Shown piece by piece: positions 1-8,964 of a stretch of DNA of 55,583 bases. Position 1 is the first letter of the stretch, and each line of letters opens with the position of its first letter. The DNA lies in NCBI GenBank assembly GCA_008711135.1, contig VUAW01000019.1, forward strand, positions 1 through 55,583. The letters run 5' to 3'. The DNA is from Rhodobacteraceae bacterium LNNU 3342. Lineage in GTDB: Bacteria; Pseudomonadota; Alphaproteobacteria; Rhodobacterales; Rhodobacteraceae. Below the pieces are notes generated by a model. It was not told the origin of the DNA. It was given only the letters and a program-made list of their open reading frames with translations, and did not search any database. The translations under genes and the position numbers were made by a program.

Positions 1-132
1 GCCGGCCTTTTGTCGAACAACGCCGCCTTCATTGTCCAAGGCGGGCTGATGGTGGGGCTAATCGCAGTGCTGATCCACGATGCCTTCGTGGTGGTGGAGC
101 GAAAGCTGTCCGCCCACGCAAACAGCGCATGA
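1..132 (+). CDS. C-terminal fragment of a probable ABC transporter permease
   Basis: The frame is open from the first base and ends in TGA at 130-132, giving 43 residues of a protein that starts outside the window. The visible part has one hydrophobic stretch (around LMVGLIAVLI) followed by a charged, probably cytoplasmic tail. This resembles the last membrane helix of glycine betaine/osmoprotectant-type ABC permeases (ProW/OpuBB), but 43 residues cannot settle the family. Another polytopic membrane protein is possible. No neighbour inside the window supports a transporter operon. Confidence 0.45.
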   Translation, partial: AGLLSNNAAFIVQGGLMVGLIAVLIHDAFVVVERKLSAHANSA

Positions 133-296
133 TCAAGGACGGGCACGCGGCGCCCCTGCAACCCGTATGGGCTTGCGGAACAATCCGCGCGGCCGGCACG
201 GGTATCTGCATCGGGAACATGAGCCGGCGTCCTCCGTTGGGGGGTGCGGAAGGACGGCTCTGCTGTTCCGTTCCGCGACATGACAAGGAGACAGCC

Positions 297-416
297 GTGA
301 CAGATGACAACCTTCAGGACCCCCGCCGCCGCAAGGTTCTTGGCGGCATGGCCGGCGCAATCGGCCGTGCCGCCATATCCTTTGGCGCCGGAGGCGTGGA
401 TGCCGCGGTTAACTAG
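297..416 (+). CDS. 39-residue ORF resembling a bare Tat signal
   Basis: A GTG-started frame of 39 codons sits behind a clear ribosome binding site (AAGGAG at 284-289). The product has a double/triple arginine followed by KVLGG and a Gly/Ala-rich stretch, then stops, so it looks like a twin-arginine signal peptide with no mature domain. It may be the remnant of an exported subunit whose body was lost, or a tiny functional leader. A longer version from ATG 129 would overlap the upstream stop but has no Shine-Dalgarno sequence and an unconvincing composition. No function is assigned. Confidence 0.3.
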   Translation: MTDDNLQDPRRRKVLGGMAGAIGRAAISFGAGGVDAAVN

Positions 417-689
417 CTCCTTTATGAAAAAGGCAGAGGCGGTGGAGGCGATTTTGACGAACGGTTCGACATCACTTTCAAGACCAACCGGCGGCATATG
501 AGGCTGGTGGCATTCCGGATGATGAGGATCAGATCAGGTTTTTGACCTTCGCATCGGATCTCAGCGACAGGAGACAAACTGCGGGTCGGCGCTTTCGTCC
601 TGATCGTCTTGCGGTAGCCCTCTGCCGGTTTCCGGGAACCATTACGGCCTCACGTCATTGTGTTCATGATGTAAAAGGCGGGGGAACGT
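417..689. other. Intergenic region upstream of the dehydrogenase operon
   Basis: These 273 bases hold no convincing gene. A weak hairpin (CCTTT/AAAGG) lies at 419-433, just after the mini-ORF. The segment presumably carries the promoter of the dehydrogenase genes, but no good -35/-10 pair was found. Confidence 0.4.
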
Positions 690-1430
690 ATGGCGCCAGT
701 GATGTCGAGAAGGGCAGCTCTGAAGGGGCTGATCATGACCACGACGGCGCTGGCCCTGCCCGGAGTGGTTCTTGGGCGGGAATATGGCCGGGGCGCTGGC
801 GTTCCGTGGGAGCCTGGGGCCGCTGACATCCCCTATTACGGCACCCGGGATGAAGGATTTCTGACCGAGGCGGAACTGACCACCGTTCGTGCGATTGCGG
901 CGCGGATCATCCCGTCAGATGAGGACGGGCCCGGTGCGGCCGAAGCGGATGTCGTCACCTTCATCGACCGGCAACTGGCTGGCTTTTATGGCCGGGGCCA
1001 GCATTGGTACATGCAGGGGCCGTTCCATGAGGGGCTCTCGACCCAAGGCTATCAGAGCGAGCATCCGCCCGCGCAGCTTTACCGGCTCGCGCTGCCCGAG
1101 CTCGATACCTATTGCGATGCGCAGTACGGAAGCCGCTTTAGTTCCCTGTCCGAAGCCAATCAGGATGCGGTTCTGACAGGCCTGGATGAAGAAGAGATCA
1201 CCTTCGAGACCGTCTCGGCCAAGACGTTCTTTGACCTGATCGTGGAAAACACCATCGAGGGGTTCTTTGCCGACCCGATCTATGGCGGCAACCGCGACAT
1301 GATCGGGTGGCGCTACGTGGGATTTCCCGGCGCGCGCTATGACTATCGCGACTTCGTCGGCCACAACGGCGCCCGGATCGACCTGCCTCCGGTGAGTCTG
1401 ATGGGTGGGCCGCACTGGACGCGGCAATGA
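690..1430 (+). CDS. Gluconate 2-dehydrogenase subunit 3 family protein, Tat-exported
   Basis: The 246-residue product starts with SRRAALKG and a hydrophobic segment, a twin-arginine signal that predicts folded export to the periplasm. The mature part fits the gluconate 2-dehydrogenase subunit 3 family: AELTTVRAIAARIIPSDEDGPGAAEA near the N-terminus and a C-terminal NRDMIGWRYVGFPGARYDYR segment. In this family the small subunit binds a GMC-type flavoprotein and is needed for its maturation and export, since the large subunit has no signal of its own and travels with it. The flavoprotein gene follows 19 bases downstream and the cytochrome gene after that, the classic order of three-component membrane dehydrogenases. 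A GGCGGGGG-like ribosome site precedes ATG 690. The substrate cannot be told from sequence. Confidence 0.85.
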   Translation: MAPVMSRRAALKGLIMTTTALALPGVVLGREYGRGAGVPWEPGAADIPYYGTRDEGFLTEAELTTVRAIAARIIPSDEDGPGAAEADVVTFIDRQLAGFYGRGQHWYMQGPFHEGLSTQGYQSEHPPAQLYRLALPELDTYCDAQYGSRFSSLSEANQDAVLTGLDEEEITFETVSAKTFFDLIVENTIEGFFADPIYGGNRDMIGWRYVGFPGARYDYRDFVGHNGARIDLPPVSLMGGPHWTRQ

Positions 1431-1449
1431 CAAGTACAGGGGGAACGGC

Positions 1450-3210
1450 ATGGTAACGCGGCTGCCGGATGTTGATGTGGTGCTTGTCGGCTTTGGATGG
1501 ACCGGCGCGATCATGGCCCAAAAGCTGACGGACGCGGGGATGGAGGTGTTGGCCCTCGAACGCGGGCCATGGCGCGACACACCGACCCATTTTCCAACGA
1601 CCTTCGCCCAGGACGAACTGCGCTATTACTGGCGCCACGGGATGTTTCAGGAAGCATCGCAGGAAACACTGACCTTCAGGAACAACCGCAGCCAGATGGC
1701 GCTGCCCATGCGCCGGTGGGGCTCTTTCCTGCCCGGGAACGGGGTTGGCGGTTCGGGCGTGCACTGGAACGGGCAGACGTTCCGCTTCCTGCCCTCTGAC
1801 TTCGTTGCCCGCAGCCATAACGAGGAACGTTATGGCCCTTTGCCCGAAGACATGACGGTGCAGGACTATGGCGTCACCTATGAAGAGCTGGAGCCGCATT
1901 TCGACTACTTCGAAAAGATCTGCGGCATCAGCGGCGAAGCGGGCAACGTCAACGGCGAGATCATCGCGGGCGGAAACCCGTTTGAAGGCCAGCGCAGCGA
2001 TCACTATCCCTGCCCGCCGTTGCAGATGACCTTTTCACAGGACCGGTTCGCGGCCTCCGCCCGCAACCTTGGGCTTCATCCCTTTCCGGGGCCGGCGGCC
2101 AACCTGTCGCAGGCCTACACCAACCCGCTGGGCATGCAGTTGGCGCCCTGCACCTACTGCGGTTTTTGCGAGAAATTCGGCTGCGGCAACTATTCCAAAT
2201 CCTCGCCGCAGACCACGATCATCCCGGCCCTGATGCGGCGCAACAACTTTGCCCTGCGCACCAACGCCGAGGTGCTGAGCATCGAAAGAACGCCCGATGG
2301 CGCCATGGCCACGGGGGTCACCTACGTCGATGCGCAGGGCGAGCTTTACTTTCAGCCGGCCGGCATGGTGATCCTGTGCGCCTATCAGTTGCAGAACACC
2401 CGGCTGATGCTGCTGTCCGGCATCGGCGCCCCCTATGATCCGCAGACCGGGCAGGGGGTGGTGGGCAAGAATTACTGCTATCAGGTGATGTCGTCGGTCG
2501 ATGTGTTCTTTGAAGAGGAATACACAAATGAGTTCGTCGGCGCGGGTGCCCTGGGCATGGTCGTGGATGATTATAATGGCGACAACTTCGACCATTCGGG
2601 GCTTGGGTTCATCGGCGGCGGCTACATCGCCTGCTGGACCACCAACGCGCGCCCGATCGAGACGCATCCGGTCCCCGAGGGCGTTCCCACTTGGGGCAGC
2701 GCCTGGAAGAAATCGGTGCGTGAGAACTTCCTCAAGTCCACCTCTGTCGGTTTGCATGGTGCCTCGATGGCGCACCGCAGCAACTATGTTGATCTTGATC
2801 CCACCTACAAGGACCGGTGGGGGCGGCCGCTGCTGCGCATGACCTATGACTTTACACTGAACGACCGCCGCCTGACCGCGCACATTACTCCGGTCGTGAA
2901 AGATATCGCGCGGGGCATGGGCGGGCGAGAGATCAAGGTGAACAACCGGCGCGGCTCCTATGACAGCATGCCGTACCAGACGACGCACAACACGGGCGGG
3001 ACGATCATGGGCACCAGCCCCGCCGACAGCGTCGTGAACCGGTACTGCCAAAGCTGGGACGTGCCGAACCTGTTCGTGACGGGCGCGGGCCTCTTTCCGC
3101 AGAACGCGGGCTACAACCCCACCGACACGGTTGCGGCGCTGGCATATTGGTCGGCCGACGCGATCGTCAACCAGTATCTGCGGGCGGAAGGGCCGCTGGT
3201 GCAGCCATGA
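1450..3210 (+). CDS. GMC-family FAD-dependent dehydrogenase large subunit
   Basis: This 586-residue protein is the catalytic subunit of a membrane-bound sugar/polyol/alcohol dehydrogenase. A dinucleotide-binding motif (VLVGFGWTGAIMAQ) near residue 15 binds FAD. The C-terminal GMC signatures THNTGG and NPTDTVAALAYW carry the active-site region. A cysteine cluster, CTYCGFCEKFGC near residue 240, recalls the [3Fe-4S] cysteine region of FAD glucose dehydrogenase large subunits and could pass electrons to the cytochrome. There is no signal peptide, consistent with hitch-hiking export with the Tat-bearing small subunit. ATG 1450 was chosen over the in-frame ATG 1405 because it follows an AGGGGG site and avoids overlap with the upstream gene. 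The next gene overlaps its stop (ATGA at 3207-3210), indicating translational coupling. Confidence 0.9.
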   Translation: MVTRLPDVDVVLVGFGWTGAIMAQKLTDAGMEVLALERGPWRDTPTHFPTTFAQDELRYYWRHGMFQEASQETLTFRNNRSQMALPMRRWGSFLPGNGVGGSGVHWNGQTFRFLPSDFVARSHNEERYGPLPEDMTVQDYGVTYEELEPHFDYFEKICGISGEAGNVNGEIIAGGNPFEGQRSDHYPCPPLQMTFSQDRFAASARNLGLHPFPGPAANLSQAYTNPLGMQLAPCTYCGFCEKFGCGNYSKSSPQTTIIPALMRRNNFALRTNAEVLSIERTPDGAMATGVTYVDAQGELYFQPAGMVILCAYQLQNTRLMLLSGIGAPYDPQTGQGVVGKNYCYQVMSSVDVFFEEEYTNEFVGAGALGMVVDDYNGDNFDHSGLGFIGGGYIACWTTNARPIETHPVPEGVPTWGSAWKKSVRENFLKSTSVGLHGASMAHRSNYVDLDPTYKDRWGRPLLRMTYDFTLNDRRLTAHITPVVKDIARGMGGREIKVNNRRGSYDSMPYQTTHNTGGTIMGTSPADSVVNRYCQSWDVPNLFVTGAGLFPQNAGYNPTDTVAALAYWSADAIVNQYLRAEGPLVQP

Positions 3211-4433
3211 GGAACAGCGTGATACTCGCGGCGCTGGCCGCGGCAGGACTAGTCGCCGGCACCGCGCAGGCGCAAGAACTGGCCTATTCGCAGGTGGAGC
3301 GCGGACGTTATCTTGTAACTGCGGGAAATTGCGCGGCCTGTCATACGGACATGGAAAATGATGGCACTCCCTTCGCCGGCGGGCGGGGGCTCGATACCCC
3401 GTTTGGGGTCATTTATTCGCGCAACCTGACGCCCGACGAAGAGACAGGGATCGGCCTGTGGTCCCGTGACGATTTCTACCGCGCCATGAACGAAGGCGTG
3501 AACCGGGAGGGGCAGCAGCTTTATCCCGCGTTCCCTTACACCTATTTCACGATCATGCCGCGCGAGGATGTGGATGCGGTGTATGACTACCTTCGTACGC
3601 TTGAGCCGGTGAGGGCAGAGATCCCGGAAAACGAACTGCCTCTTCCCCTGCGGTTTCGGCCTGCAGTGGCAGGCTGGAAGATGCTGTTCTTTGAGGACAG
3701 GGAATTCGTCCCGGACCCGGCGCAGTCCGACGCCTGGAACCGGGGCCGTTATCTGGTCGATGGGCCCACCCATTGCGGCGCATGCCACACAGGCAAGAAC
3801 CTGCTGGGCGGGGACCGCGAGGCAGAATACCTTCGCGGGGGCACGCTCGAGAACTGGTTCGCGCCCAATATCCGGGGCGGCGAGAACGGCGGGCTGGCAC
3901 AGTGGGAGATCGGGGATATCGTCGAGTTCCTGCGCGACGGCCGAGCGCGCCACACCGCCCCGATGCAGCGCATGGGCGAGGTGGTAGGGCTCTCGACCCA
4001 GCACATGACCCAAGAGGATCTTGAAGCCATCGCCATCTACCTCAAGAGCCTGAACGACGAACCGCCTCAAGCTGCCGATCCGATCACCGAGGACCGGGTG
4101 GCCGCGGGTCGGTCCATCTTCTTTGACGAATGTGCCGCCTGTCACGCGGCTGATGGTTCCGGCGTGCCCTACATCTTTGCGCCGCTGGATGGCTCCAACA
4201 AGCTGACGGCAGAAGACCCGTCCACCGTGATCCGCATCATCCTTGAGGGTGCTCAGGCCGTTCCCACCGAGGCCGCACTGGGGCCGCTTGCAATGCCGGC
4301 CTTTGACTGGAAGCTCAGCGACGAGCAGATCGCGGACGTGGTGAGCTATCTGCGCCAGGCCTGGAGCAACAATGCGATCGCCGTCTCCGCCTCTGACGTT
4401 GCCGACATGCGCAGCTATCTGGAGGAGCATTAG
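3207..4433 (+). CDS. Three-heme cytochrome c subunit of the membrane dehydrogenase
   Basis: The 408-residue product has a cleavable signal peptide (MRNSVILAALAAAGLVAGTAQAQ) and three CxxCH heme-attachment motifs: CAACH near residue 44, CGACH near residue 192 and CAACH near residue 311. This is the layout of the cytochrome subunit of gluconate, sorbitol, fructose and alcohol dehydrogenases, which takes electrons from the flavoprotein and passes them to ubiquinone at the periplasmic face of the inner membrane. The final residues (SASDVADMRSYLEEH) are not clearly a hydrophobic anchor, so membrane attachment may be peripheral. Its start overlaps the flavoprotein stop by four bases, so the two are probably made in a fixed ratio. 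Confidence 0.9.
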   Translation: MRNSVILAALAAAGLVAGTAQAQELAYSQVERGRYLVTAGNCAACHTDMENDGTPFAGGRGLDTPFGVIYSRNLTPDEETGIGLWSRDDFYRAMNEGVNREGQQLYPAFPYTYFTIMPREDVDAVYDYLRTLEPVRAEIPENELPLPLRFRPAVAGWKMLFFEDREFVPDPAQSDAWNRGRYLVDGPTHCGACHTGKNLLGGDREAEYLRGGTLENWFAPNIRGGENGGLAQWEIGDIVEFLRDGRARHTAPMQRMGEVVGLSTQHMTQEDLEAIAIYLKSLNDEPPQAADPITEDRVAAGRSIFFDECAACHAADGSGVPYIFAPLDGSNKLTAEDPSTVIRIILEGAQAVPTEAALGPLAMPAFDWKLSDEQIADVVSYLRQAWSNNAIAVSASDVADMRSYLEEH

Positions 4434-4436
4434 ACC

Positions 4437-4901
4437 ATGCGGAACGCCTTCACGATAGCGGCGCTGATCTCCGGCCTTTCTGGCGGCGCGGCCGTGGCCC
4501 AGACACTTTATCTGGGTCCGGAGGAAGTCGACACGGCAGATCGGGATGCCGTTGCCGAAGTTTTGAGGCATTGCGAGGGTCTGGCGCAGAATGCCCCGGA
4601 CGTGGATGTCACGGCCCGGTTCACCGCTCCCCTGCCACCGGCCAGCACTGAGGATCAGCCGCAGGATCTTTCGCCGCAGGTTCCTGAAAATCCGGAACAG
4701 ATTCCGGCGCGTTCCGTGCCACTTTCGCTGGATCTCGAAGCTGCCATATCATCAGGCGATGACTCCGAAGCCGCAGGTGAAGGTGCCGGCGAGGGGCCCG
4801 ATTCCGACGAGGGCAGCGACGGAGAAAGCCAGCAAGTTGCCGCGCCCGATCTCACAGTCGTCACGCTGGAACATTGCAAGGAAGCGGGCCTCGTTTTCTG
4901 A
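4437..4901 (+). CDS. Acidic exported protein of unknown function
   Basis: The 154-residue product begins three bases after the cytochrome stop and has a signal peptide ending near AAVAQ. The mature part has a short N-terminal domain with HCEGLAQ near residue 46, then a low-complexity linker rich in Pro, Glu, Asp, Ser and Gly, and a final EHCKEAGLVF. The two HC-containing ends could form a disulfide across the acidic linker. The family was not recognised. Position as last gene of the dehydrogenase operon suggests a periplasmic accessory role. The linker composition makes strong homology unlikely to be seen. Confidence 0.6.
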   Translation: MRNAFTIAALISGLSGGAAVAQTLYLGPEEVDTADRDAVAEVLRHCEGLAQNAPDVDVTARFTAPLPPASTEDQPQDLSPQVPENPEQIPARSVPLSLDLEAAISSGDDSEAAGEGAGEGPDSDEGSDGESQQVAAPDLTVVTLEHCKEAGLVF

Positions 4902-5143
4902 CGCGTCCGCTTCATGGTAATCTGCCATTTGGCCGCGCGCAGGACAAACGACCTGATGGCGAATAGCAGGAAGCTGTGCCGGGTTTTTCAGCAGGACGTA
5001 TCTGTTTCGCGAGCCAGCAAGGGCGGACATGCGGCAGGAAATCGCGCTCAACTTCTACGAGGCGCGGAAGCTGTCGTGCCAGACCTTAGCCGGATTGTCC
5101 GCTCTTCCGAGTTAGACACGTGTTGTCCCAAGACGCAGGGCAC

Positions 5144-5156
5144 ACCCGTATCGGGT
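5144..5156. repeat. Small inverted repeat between convergent genes
   Basis: ACCCG-TAT-CGGGT is a 5-bp inverted repeat with a 3-base centre, 18 bases beyond the stop of the LuxR-type gene. There is no T-run, so it is a poor intrinsic terminator. It may be a weak transcription end or a protein site. The rest of 4902-5173 shows no gene. Confidence 0.25.
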
Positions 5157-5173
5157 AGTGAGGAGTAACCGCG

Positions 5174-6325
5174 TTATTTCAACTCGTCTTGGGTCCGTGC
5201 GATGTTCCCGCCAATCGGCCGCGCCGTCAGAACAAGTGCGGCCAGAGCCGCGCGGTTGCGGACGCCGCACTTGTGGTAGATCGACTGAACCTGGCTTCTC
5301 ACCGTGGTGACGCTGACCCCCCGCCGTTGCGCGACAAGTGCCGTGTCCTTGCCCGATGCGATCTCTGCAGCGACTTCCTGCTCGGCCTCCGTAAGACCGA
5401 GGGCCGCAAGCAGATTGGTACTCTTGGCGGGTCTTGCCGGACCCACCGCGCAAAGAAGGCTTCTTTCCGGCAGACGGAGAAGCGTGGCGAGAGGCCAGTC
5501 CTCGCAGCGGCTCTGGTCAATCTCCATGAGGTGAATGGTTGGCCAGCCGTTGAAGCCGGGTATGGTCACCGCCACCGGCGTTCCGCGCCCTCTCTGTACG
5601 TTCTGCAGTGCTGCCGAAAGGGCTTCCTGAGCCTTTGGGTACCGCAGGGAAAAGCATCCGCCATGGTGGATGCCGCAAAGCGCCTGCTCTGCCAGCATTC
5701 GCTCACCGGCCTCATCGGCATAAGCGACCGTCCCGTCGGGCCGCAGCAAGATCATTGCTGCCGCCGGGGTCATGGAAGCCGATGCTGCCGCCAGCTGAAC
5801 CTTGCTGGCAAGCATGCTCTGCCCGATCTGCCATGCCAGCGACAGGTGTGGCGCAAGGCGCTTCATCAGGACGATCAGCCGGGGCTGGCCGATCTCGCGG
5901 TAACGGACGGGAATGTTGCCCCCGAACATGAAGGCGCCAGCGGGGGTGCGGCCGACGACCATGCCCGCGCCCGCGACGATATCCTCCTGGGGTCGCACCC
6001 AGTCGGCATAGAACAGCGTCTTCTTCAGAACTTCCTCCGGGCAAAGCCTCTCACTGCGGAGCGGCACGCCCACGGGCGCCCGGACGATCGACTGGGCCCA
6101 CGGGTTGAGGAAACTCAACTTCCGGTACGCCAGGATCATCTCAGGGTCATAGCCCGCGGCAACGGAGCATGTGCCGCCCCCTGCCTCGGACCAGCCGTGT
6201 ATCTGTAGCCGGGCGCCGCCCCCAACTTCTGCCGCAGCGTCGCTCAGGAACCCTTGCCAGCGCGATGGATCCAGCAGTGCCGAATAGATCGACGCGACCA
6301 AGGCTCGTTCTGTATCAGCTTCCAT
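5174..6325 (-). CDS. LuxR-family transcriptional regulator
   Basis: This 383-residue protein ends in a LuxR/GerE-type helix-turn-helix (roughly residues 310-370): GLTEAEQEVAAEIASGKD, then VSVTTVRSQVQSIYHKCGV, the second being the recognition-helix region. The N-terminal 300 residues look like a PAS/GAF-like sensory region of the kind common in large alphaproteobacterial LuxR proteins, and no receiver domain was seen. The ATG at 6325 was chosen because GGAGGAGG precedes it at good spacing; the frame is open to 6397 without a ribosome site. It converges with the dehydrogenase operon, so regulation of that operon is possible but only inferred. It is divergent from the TSUP exporter. Confidence 0.85.
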   Translation of the reverse strand: MEADTERALVASIYSALLDPSRWQGFLSDAAAEVGGGARLQIHGWSEAGGGTCSVAAGYDPEMILAYRKLSFLNPWAQSIVRAPVGVPLRSERLCPEEVLKKTLFYADWVRPQEDIVAGAGMVVGRTPAGAFMFGGNIPVRYREIGQPRLIVLMKRLAPHLSLAWQIGQSMLASKVQLAAASASMTPAAAMILLRPDGTVAYADEAGERMLAEQALCGIHHGGCFSLRYPKAQEALSAALQNVQRGRGTPVAVTIPGFNGWPTIHLMEIDQSRCEDWPLATLLRLPERSLLCAVGPARPAKSTNLLAALGLTEAEQEVAAEIASGKDTALVAQRRGVSVTTVRSQVQSIYHKCGVRNRAALAALVLTARPIGGNIARTQDELK

Positions 6326-6648
6326 GAGCTCCTCCTCCGGAGCCTGTGAGCGGTGGCTTCTTAAGATGTAGCATGGTATCGGCTGAAATCGAAACAACTC
6401 CGATCGCGTGATCCGGCCCCGTTTCGGCCCTTGTTCCGTTCATCGAAGCCTTCTGCTGGAAGCCTGCGCTGCGACTTGCGCCTACTCTCGCCCTAAGACA
6501 GGCTTACGGGCCGCCACGTAGATGTAGAGGCAGGCCGCCTGTGACCATCGGTGGGGCAGGATAGACGGGCAGATTTTCCTTCCGGACCAATTTGCAGAGC
6601 AGCTGCATCCGTGGCATGCGTTGGTGTGATTACTTCCGGAAAGGCATC
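6326..6648. other. Intergenic region between divergent regulator and exporter genes
   Basis: These 323 bases separate divergent starts and must hold both promoters, but no convincing -35/-10 pair, palindrome or small gene was seen. The in-frame extension of the LuxR-type gene up to 6397 lacks a ribosome site. Confidence 0.4.
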
Positions 6649-7398
6649 ATGAGCGAGCTAATACTTCTGGTCGCGGCGGGTCTGGCGTCGGGCCTTCTGA
6701 ACGCCGTGGCGGGCGGAGGAACCTTCATCAGCCTGCCGGCGCTGATCTATCTGGGTGTGCCGCCGGTCACCGCAAACGCGACAGCCACATTTAGCGCCCT
6801 GCCGGGATATGTGACCGGCGCCTGGGGCTTCCGCCACGACATGCAGGCGGAAGGCTCGCTTGGCCTGAAGGCGATTGCGGCGGTGTCGGTGATCGGCAGC
6901 CTCATCGGCGCGCTGCTTCTGATCGTGACGCCCGGCGGCGCGTTTCTGTCGATCGTGCCGTGGCTTCTGCTGTTGGCGACGATGCTGTTCGCGGTCGGCC
7001 CGCGCCTTCTGCTGGAAATTCGGAAGCGGGGGGCGGGCAGCGCAGGGCCGCTGGTATCGGCAGTGGTGATCCTGGTCGTGTCGATCTACGGCGGCTACTT
7101 CAACGGCGGCTTGGGGATCATGCTGCTCGCTGCGTTCGGGTTGATCGGATATGTCAATCTGCACGGCATGAACGGGCTGAAGAACGTGCTGTCGGCGCTG
7201 CTGTCGCTCATTTCATCGGTAGCCTTCGTCATCGCAGGCCTCATCGCGTGGGAGCAGGCGGCGGTGCTGGCAACTAGCGCGGCCTTCGGCGGTTACATCG
7301 GGGCGAACGTCAGTCGCAGGATCAAGCGGATGGACTTGCTGCGCCTGTTCATCACCGGCGTTGGCGCGGCGATGACCGTGGCGTTTTTCCTGCGCTGA
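6649..7398 (+). CDS. TSUP family (TauE/SafE-like) membrane exporter
   Basis: The 249-residue product is very hydrophobic, with about eight predicted membrane segments in two halves. The N-terminal half has the family signature (GLLNAVAGGGTFISLPALIYLGVPP, then TANATATFSALPG) and the second half repeats it as YGGYFNGGLGIMLLAAFGLIG. TSUP proteins are inner-membrane carriers for sulfite, sulfoacetate, sulfolactate or other small organosulfur anions; the substrate here is unknown. ATG 6649 follows GGAAAGG. The upstream in-frame ATG at 6592 would add a hydrophilic leader not seen in the family. It converges with the hydrolase gene 21 bases downstream. Confidence 0.9.
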   Translation: MSELILLVAAGLASGLLNAVAGGGTFISLPALIYLGVPPVTANATATFSALPGYVTGAWGFRHDMQAEGSLGLKAIAAVSVIGSLIGALLLIVTPGGAFLSIVPWLLLLATMLFAVGPRLLLEIRKRGAGSAGPLVSAVVILVVSIYGGYFNGGLGIMLLAAFGLIGYVNLHGMNGLKNVLSALLSLISSVAFVIAGLIAWEQAAVLATSAAFGGYIGANVSRRIKRMDLLRLFITGVGAAMTVAFFLR

Positions 7399-7419
7399 CA
7401 ACAGGCGCAACGCAACGGA

Positions 7420-8757
7420 TCAGCCAGTCAACCCATCAGGGTGCGCCGCGCCGATCCGTTCTATCAGCCAAGCGTACATGTCCGGCTGCGACCAGTATAT
7501 TCCATGCGCTTGGGCCGTGCGGCTGATCGCGCCAGTGCCCGTCACCGGAACCTGCACAGCCACGTTCATGACGCCCTGAAACGCGTCGAGATGGCCAGAG
7601 ATCAGATCATCCCCGTGGTAAAGGTTCAGCCACGGCAGGTCTGCGAAGGTGGTATTTTCCGGCTGCGTCACCTCCTTGGGAAGGCGCACGGCGGGCGAGA
7701 GGCCGCGGATGCCGTGGAAATGGGCCAGCAGGCCCTGCCGGTACAAGATGCGCCTACGCGACCACTCGCCGCCGCTGTTCGGGATGATGTTGTCCTGCAG
7801 CGTGGCGAGGGCCCCATCCTCACGCGGCCAGAACATCAGCGCCACCTTGTCGAGCGGTGAGCCGAAGGTGATCAGCCCGTCCAGCCTGCGCGCCTGGACG
7901 CGCGTGACGGCAGGGCGTCCAAGTCCAGTCAACGCCAGATGATCCGCCCGCATGGCGATGCGGCTGATCGCGTCATAGGCGACGACGCTGCCAAGCGAGT
8001 GCCCGGCGACGAAGACCTTCTCATACCTCGGACGCTCGGCATCATTTGCTGCGGGACAGAGGATCAGGCCCTCGATCCGGTCGACGCAGCCATCGAGGAT
8101 GGTCTGGCGTACCGGGTTCAGCCGCAGGTTCGGGTCGATAGCCGTGTAGATGATAAGATCGCCTGCCACTTCCTTCATCAGCGTGTCGAGGAACGGGCGC
8201 AGGATCACGTTTACGACAGGCGAAAAGATCCACCGCCACGGCGACTCCTTCCGCAGGTGTTCAAGATGCCTCAGCGCGCGTGCCAGAACGTCGGCCGCGG
8301 GGGCGAGCCAGTGCCCCCTGTTGCGGAGCATGTAGTGGAAGTCGAGGAAGTCGCCGTTCGGCTCGGGGAAGTGCTGATCAGTGCCTGCTTTGAGCCGCCG
8401 GGCACCTACGGGGCCTGCCGTGCCAAAGTTGTAGGTCCGGTACAGGTGGCGAATGTGGTACGAGGTTTCCGCCAGCCAGCGCGTTACATCTGCGGTATCC
8501 ACCTGCCGCTGCATCATTGGCTGGTAATGGTATTCCACCAGATCGACATGAACATCACCCACCCGCACCGTCAGCGCAGAGTCCATGCGGTCGTCGATCA
8601 GAAGCGGCGTCCGCGCCACTTGTGTCACCCTGGCCTGCCGCGCAAGGCCCGCCGCGAAACTGGCAAGCGCGTCGAACTTGGCCTGTTGGCCAAGCCCGTG
8701 CAGGACAAGAACCGCCATCCTCCGTTCCCGACACGTACCGGTCATTGCCTCGCCCAT
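7420..8757 (-). CDS. Lipase-like alpha/beta hydrolase of unknown substrate
   Basis: The 445-residue product contains an early HGLGQQ motif, fitting the strand and oxyanion-hole region of alpha/beta hydrolases, and a nucleophile elbow FVAGHSLGS with the candidate catalytic Ser near residue 254. Late His candidates include YHGDDLISGHL near residue 385. No signal peptide or membrane segment is evident, so a cytoplasmic esterase/lipase-like enzyme is likely. The start is uncertain: ATG 8757, 8745 and 8718 are all in frame, and the GGAGG sites near 8757 and 8718 are poorly spaced. Its neighbours (a TSUP exporter and an LrgAB pair) give no substrate clue. Confidence 0.7.
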   Translation of the reverse strand: MGEAMTGTCRERRMAVLVLHGLGQQAKFDALASFAAGLARQARVTQVARTPLLIDDRMDSALTVRVGDVHVDLVEYHYQPMMQRQVDTADVTRWLAETSYHIRHLYRTYNFGTAGPVGARRLKAGTDQHFPEPNGDFLDFHYMLRNRGHWLAPAADVLARALRHLEHLRKESPWRWIFSPVVNVILRPFLDTLMKEVAGDLIIYTAIDPNLRLNPVRQTILDGCVDRIEGLILCPAANDAERPRYEKVFVAGHSLGSVVAYDAISRIAMRADHLALTGLGRPAVTRVQARRLDGLITFGSPLDKVALMFWPREDGALATLQDNIIPNSGGEWSRRRILYRQGLLAHFHGIRGLSPAVRLPKEVTQPENTTFADLPWLNLYHGDDLISGHLDAFQGVMNVAVQVPVTGTGAISRTAQAHGIYWSQPDMYAWLIERIGAAHPDGLTG

Positions 8758-8964
8758 GCCTGTGCCCGCACCTCCGCCAAACCCATGTTACGATCCATCG
8801 TTACCAGCCGCAGGCCAAGGCGCTGGATAGATCTGCGGCCAATCTTGATCTTTTCTTTGGGCAAGAGTCGCGCTAGGGCCACGGCCATGAGCAGTCCCGC
8901 TGCTGCTGCCACGAGGGTTGAGCCGGGGCCTGCGCAAATCCAGCGCAACGTACGGAACAGGGCC

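Noticed and set aside
129-416. 95-codon version of the mini-ORF, with ATG overlapping the upstream stop
   Set aside because: No Shine-Dalgarno sequence at 129, and the first 56 codons lack protein-like composition; the GTG at 297 has a strong site.
7939-8964. Long plus-strand open frame running into the lrgA gene
   Set aside because: It is antisense to the lipase-like hydrolase, has no recognisable protein pattern, and only the part from ATG 8965 shows the LrgA fold.
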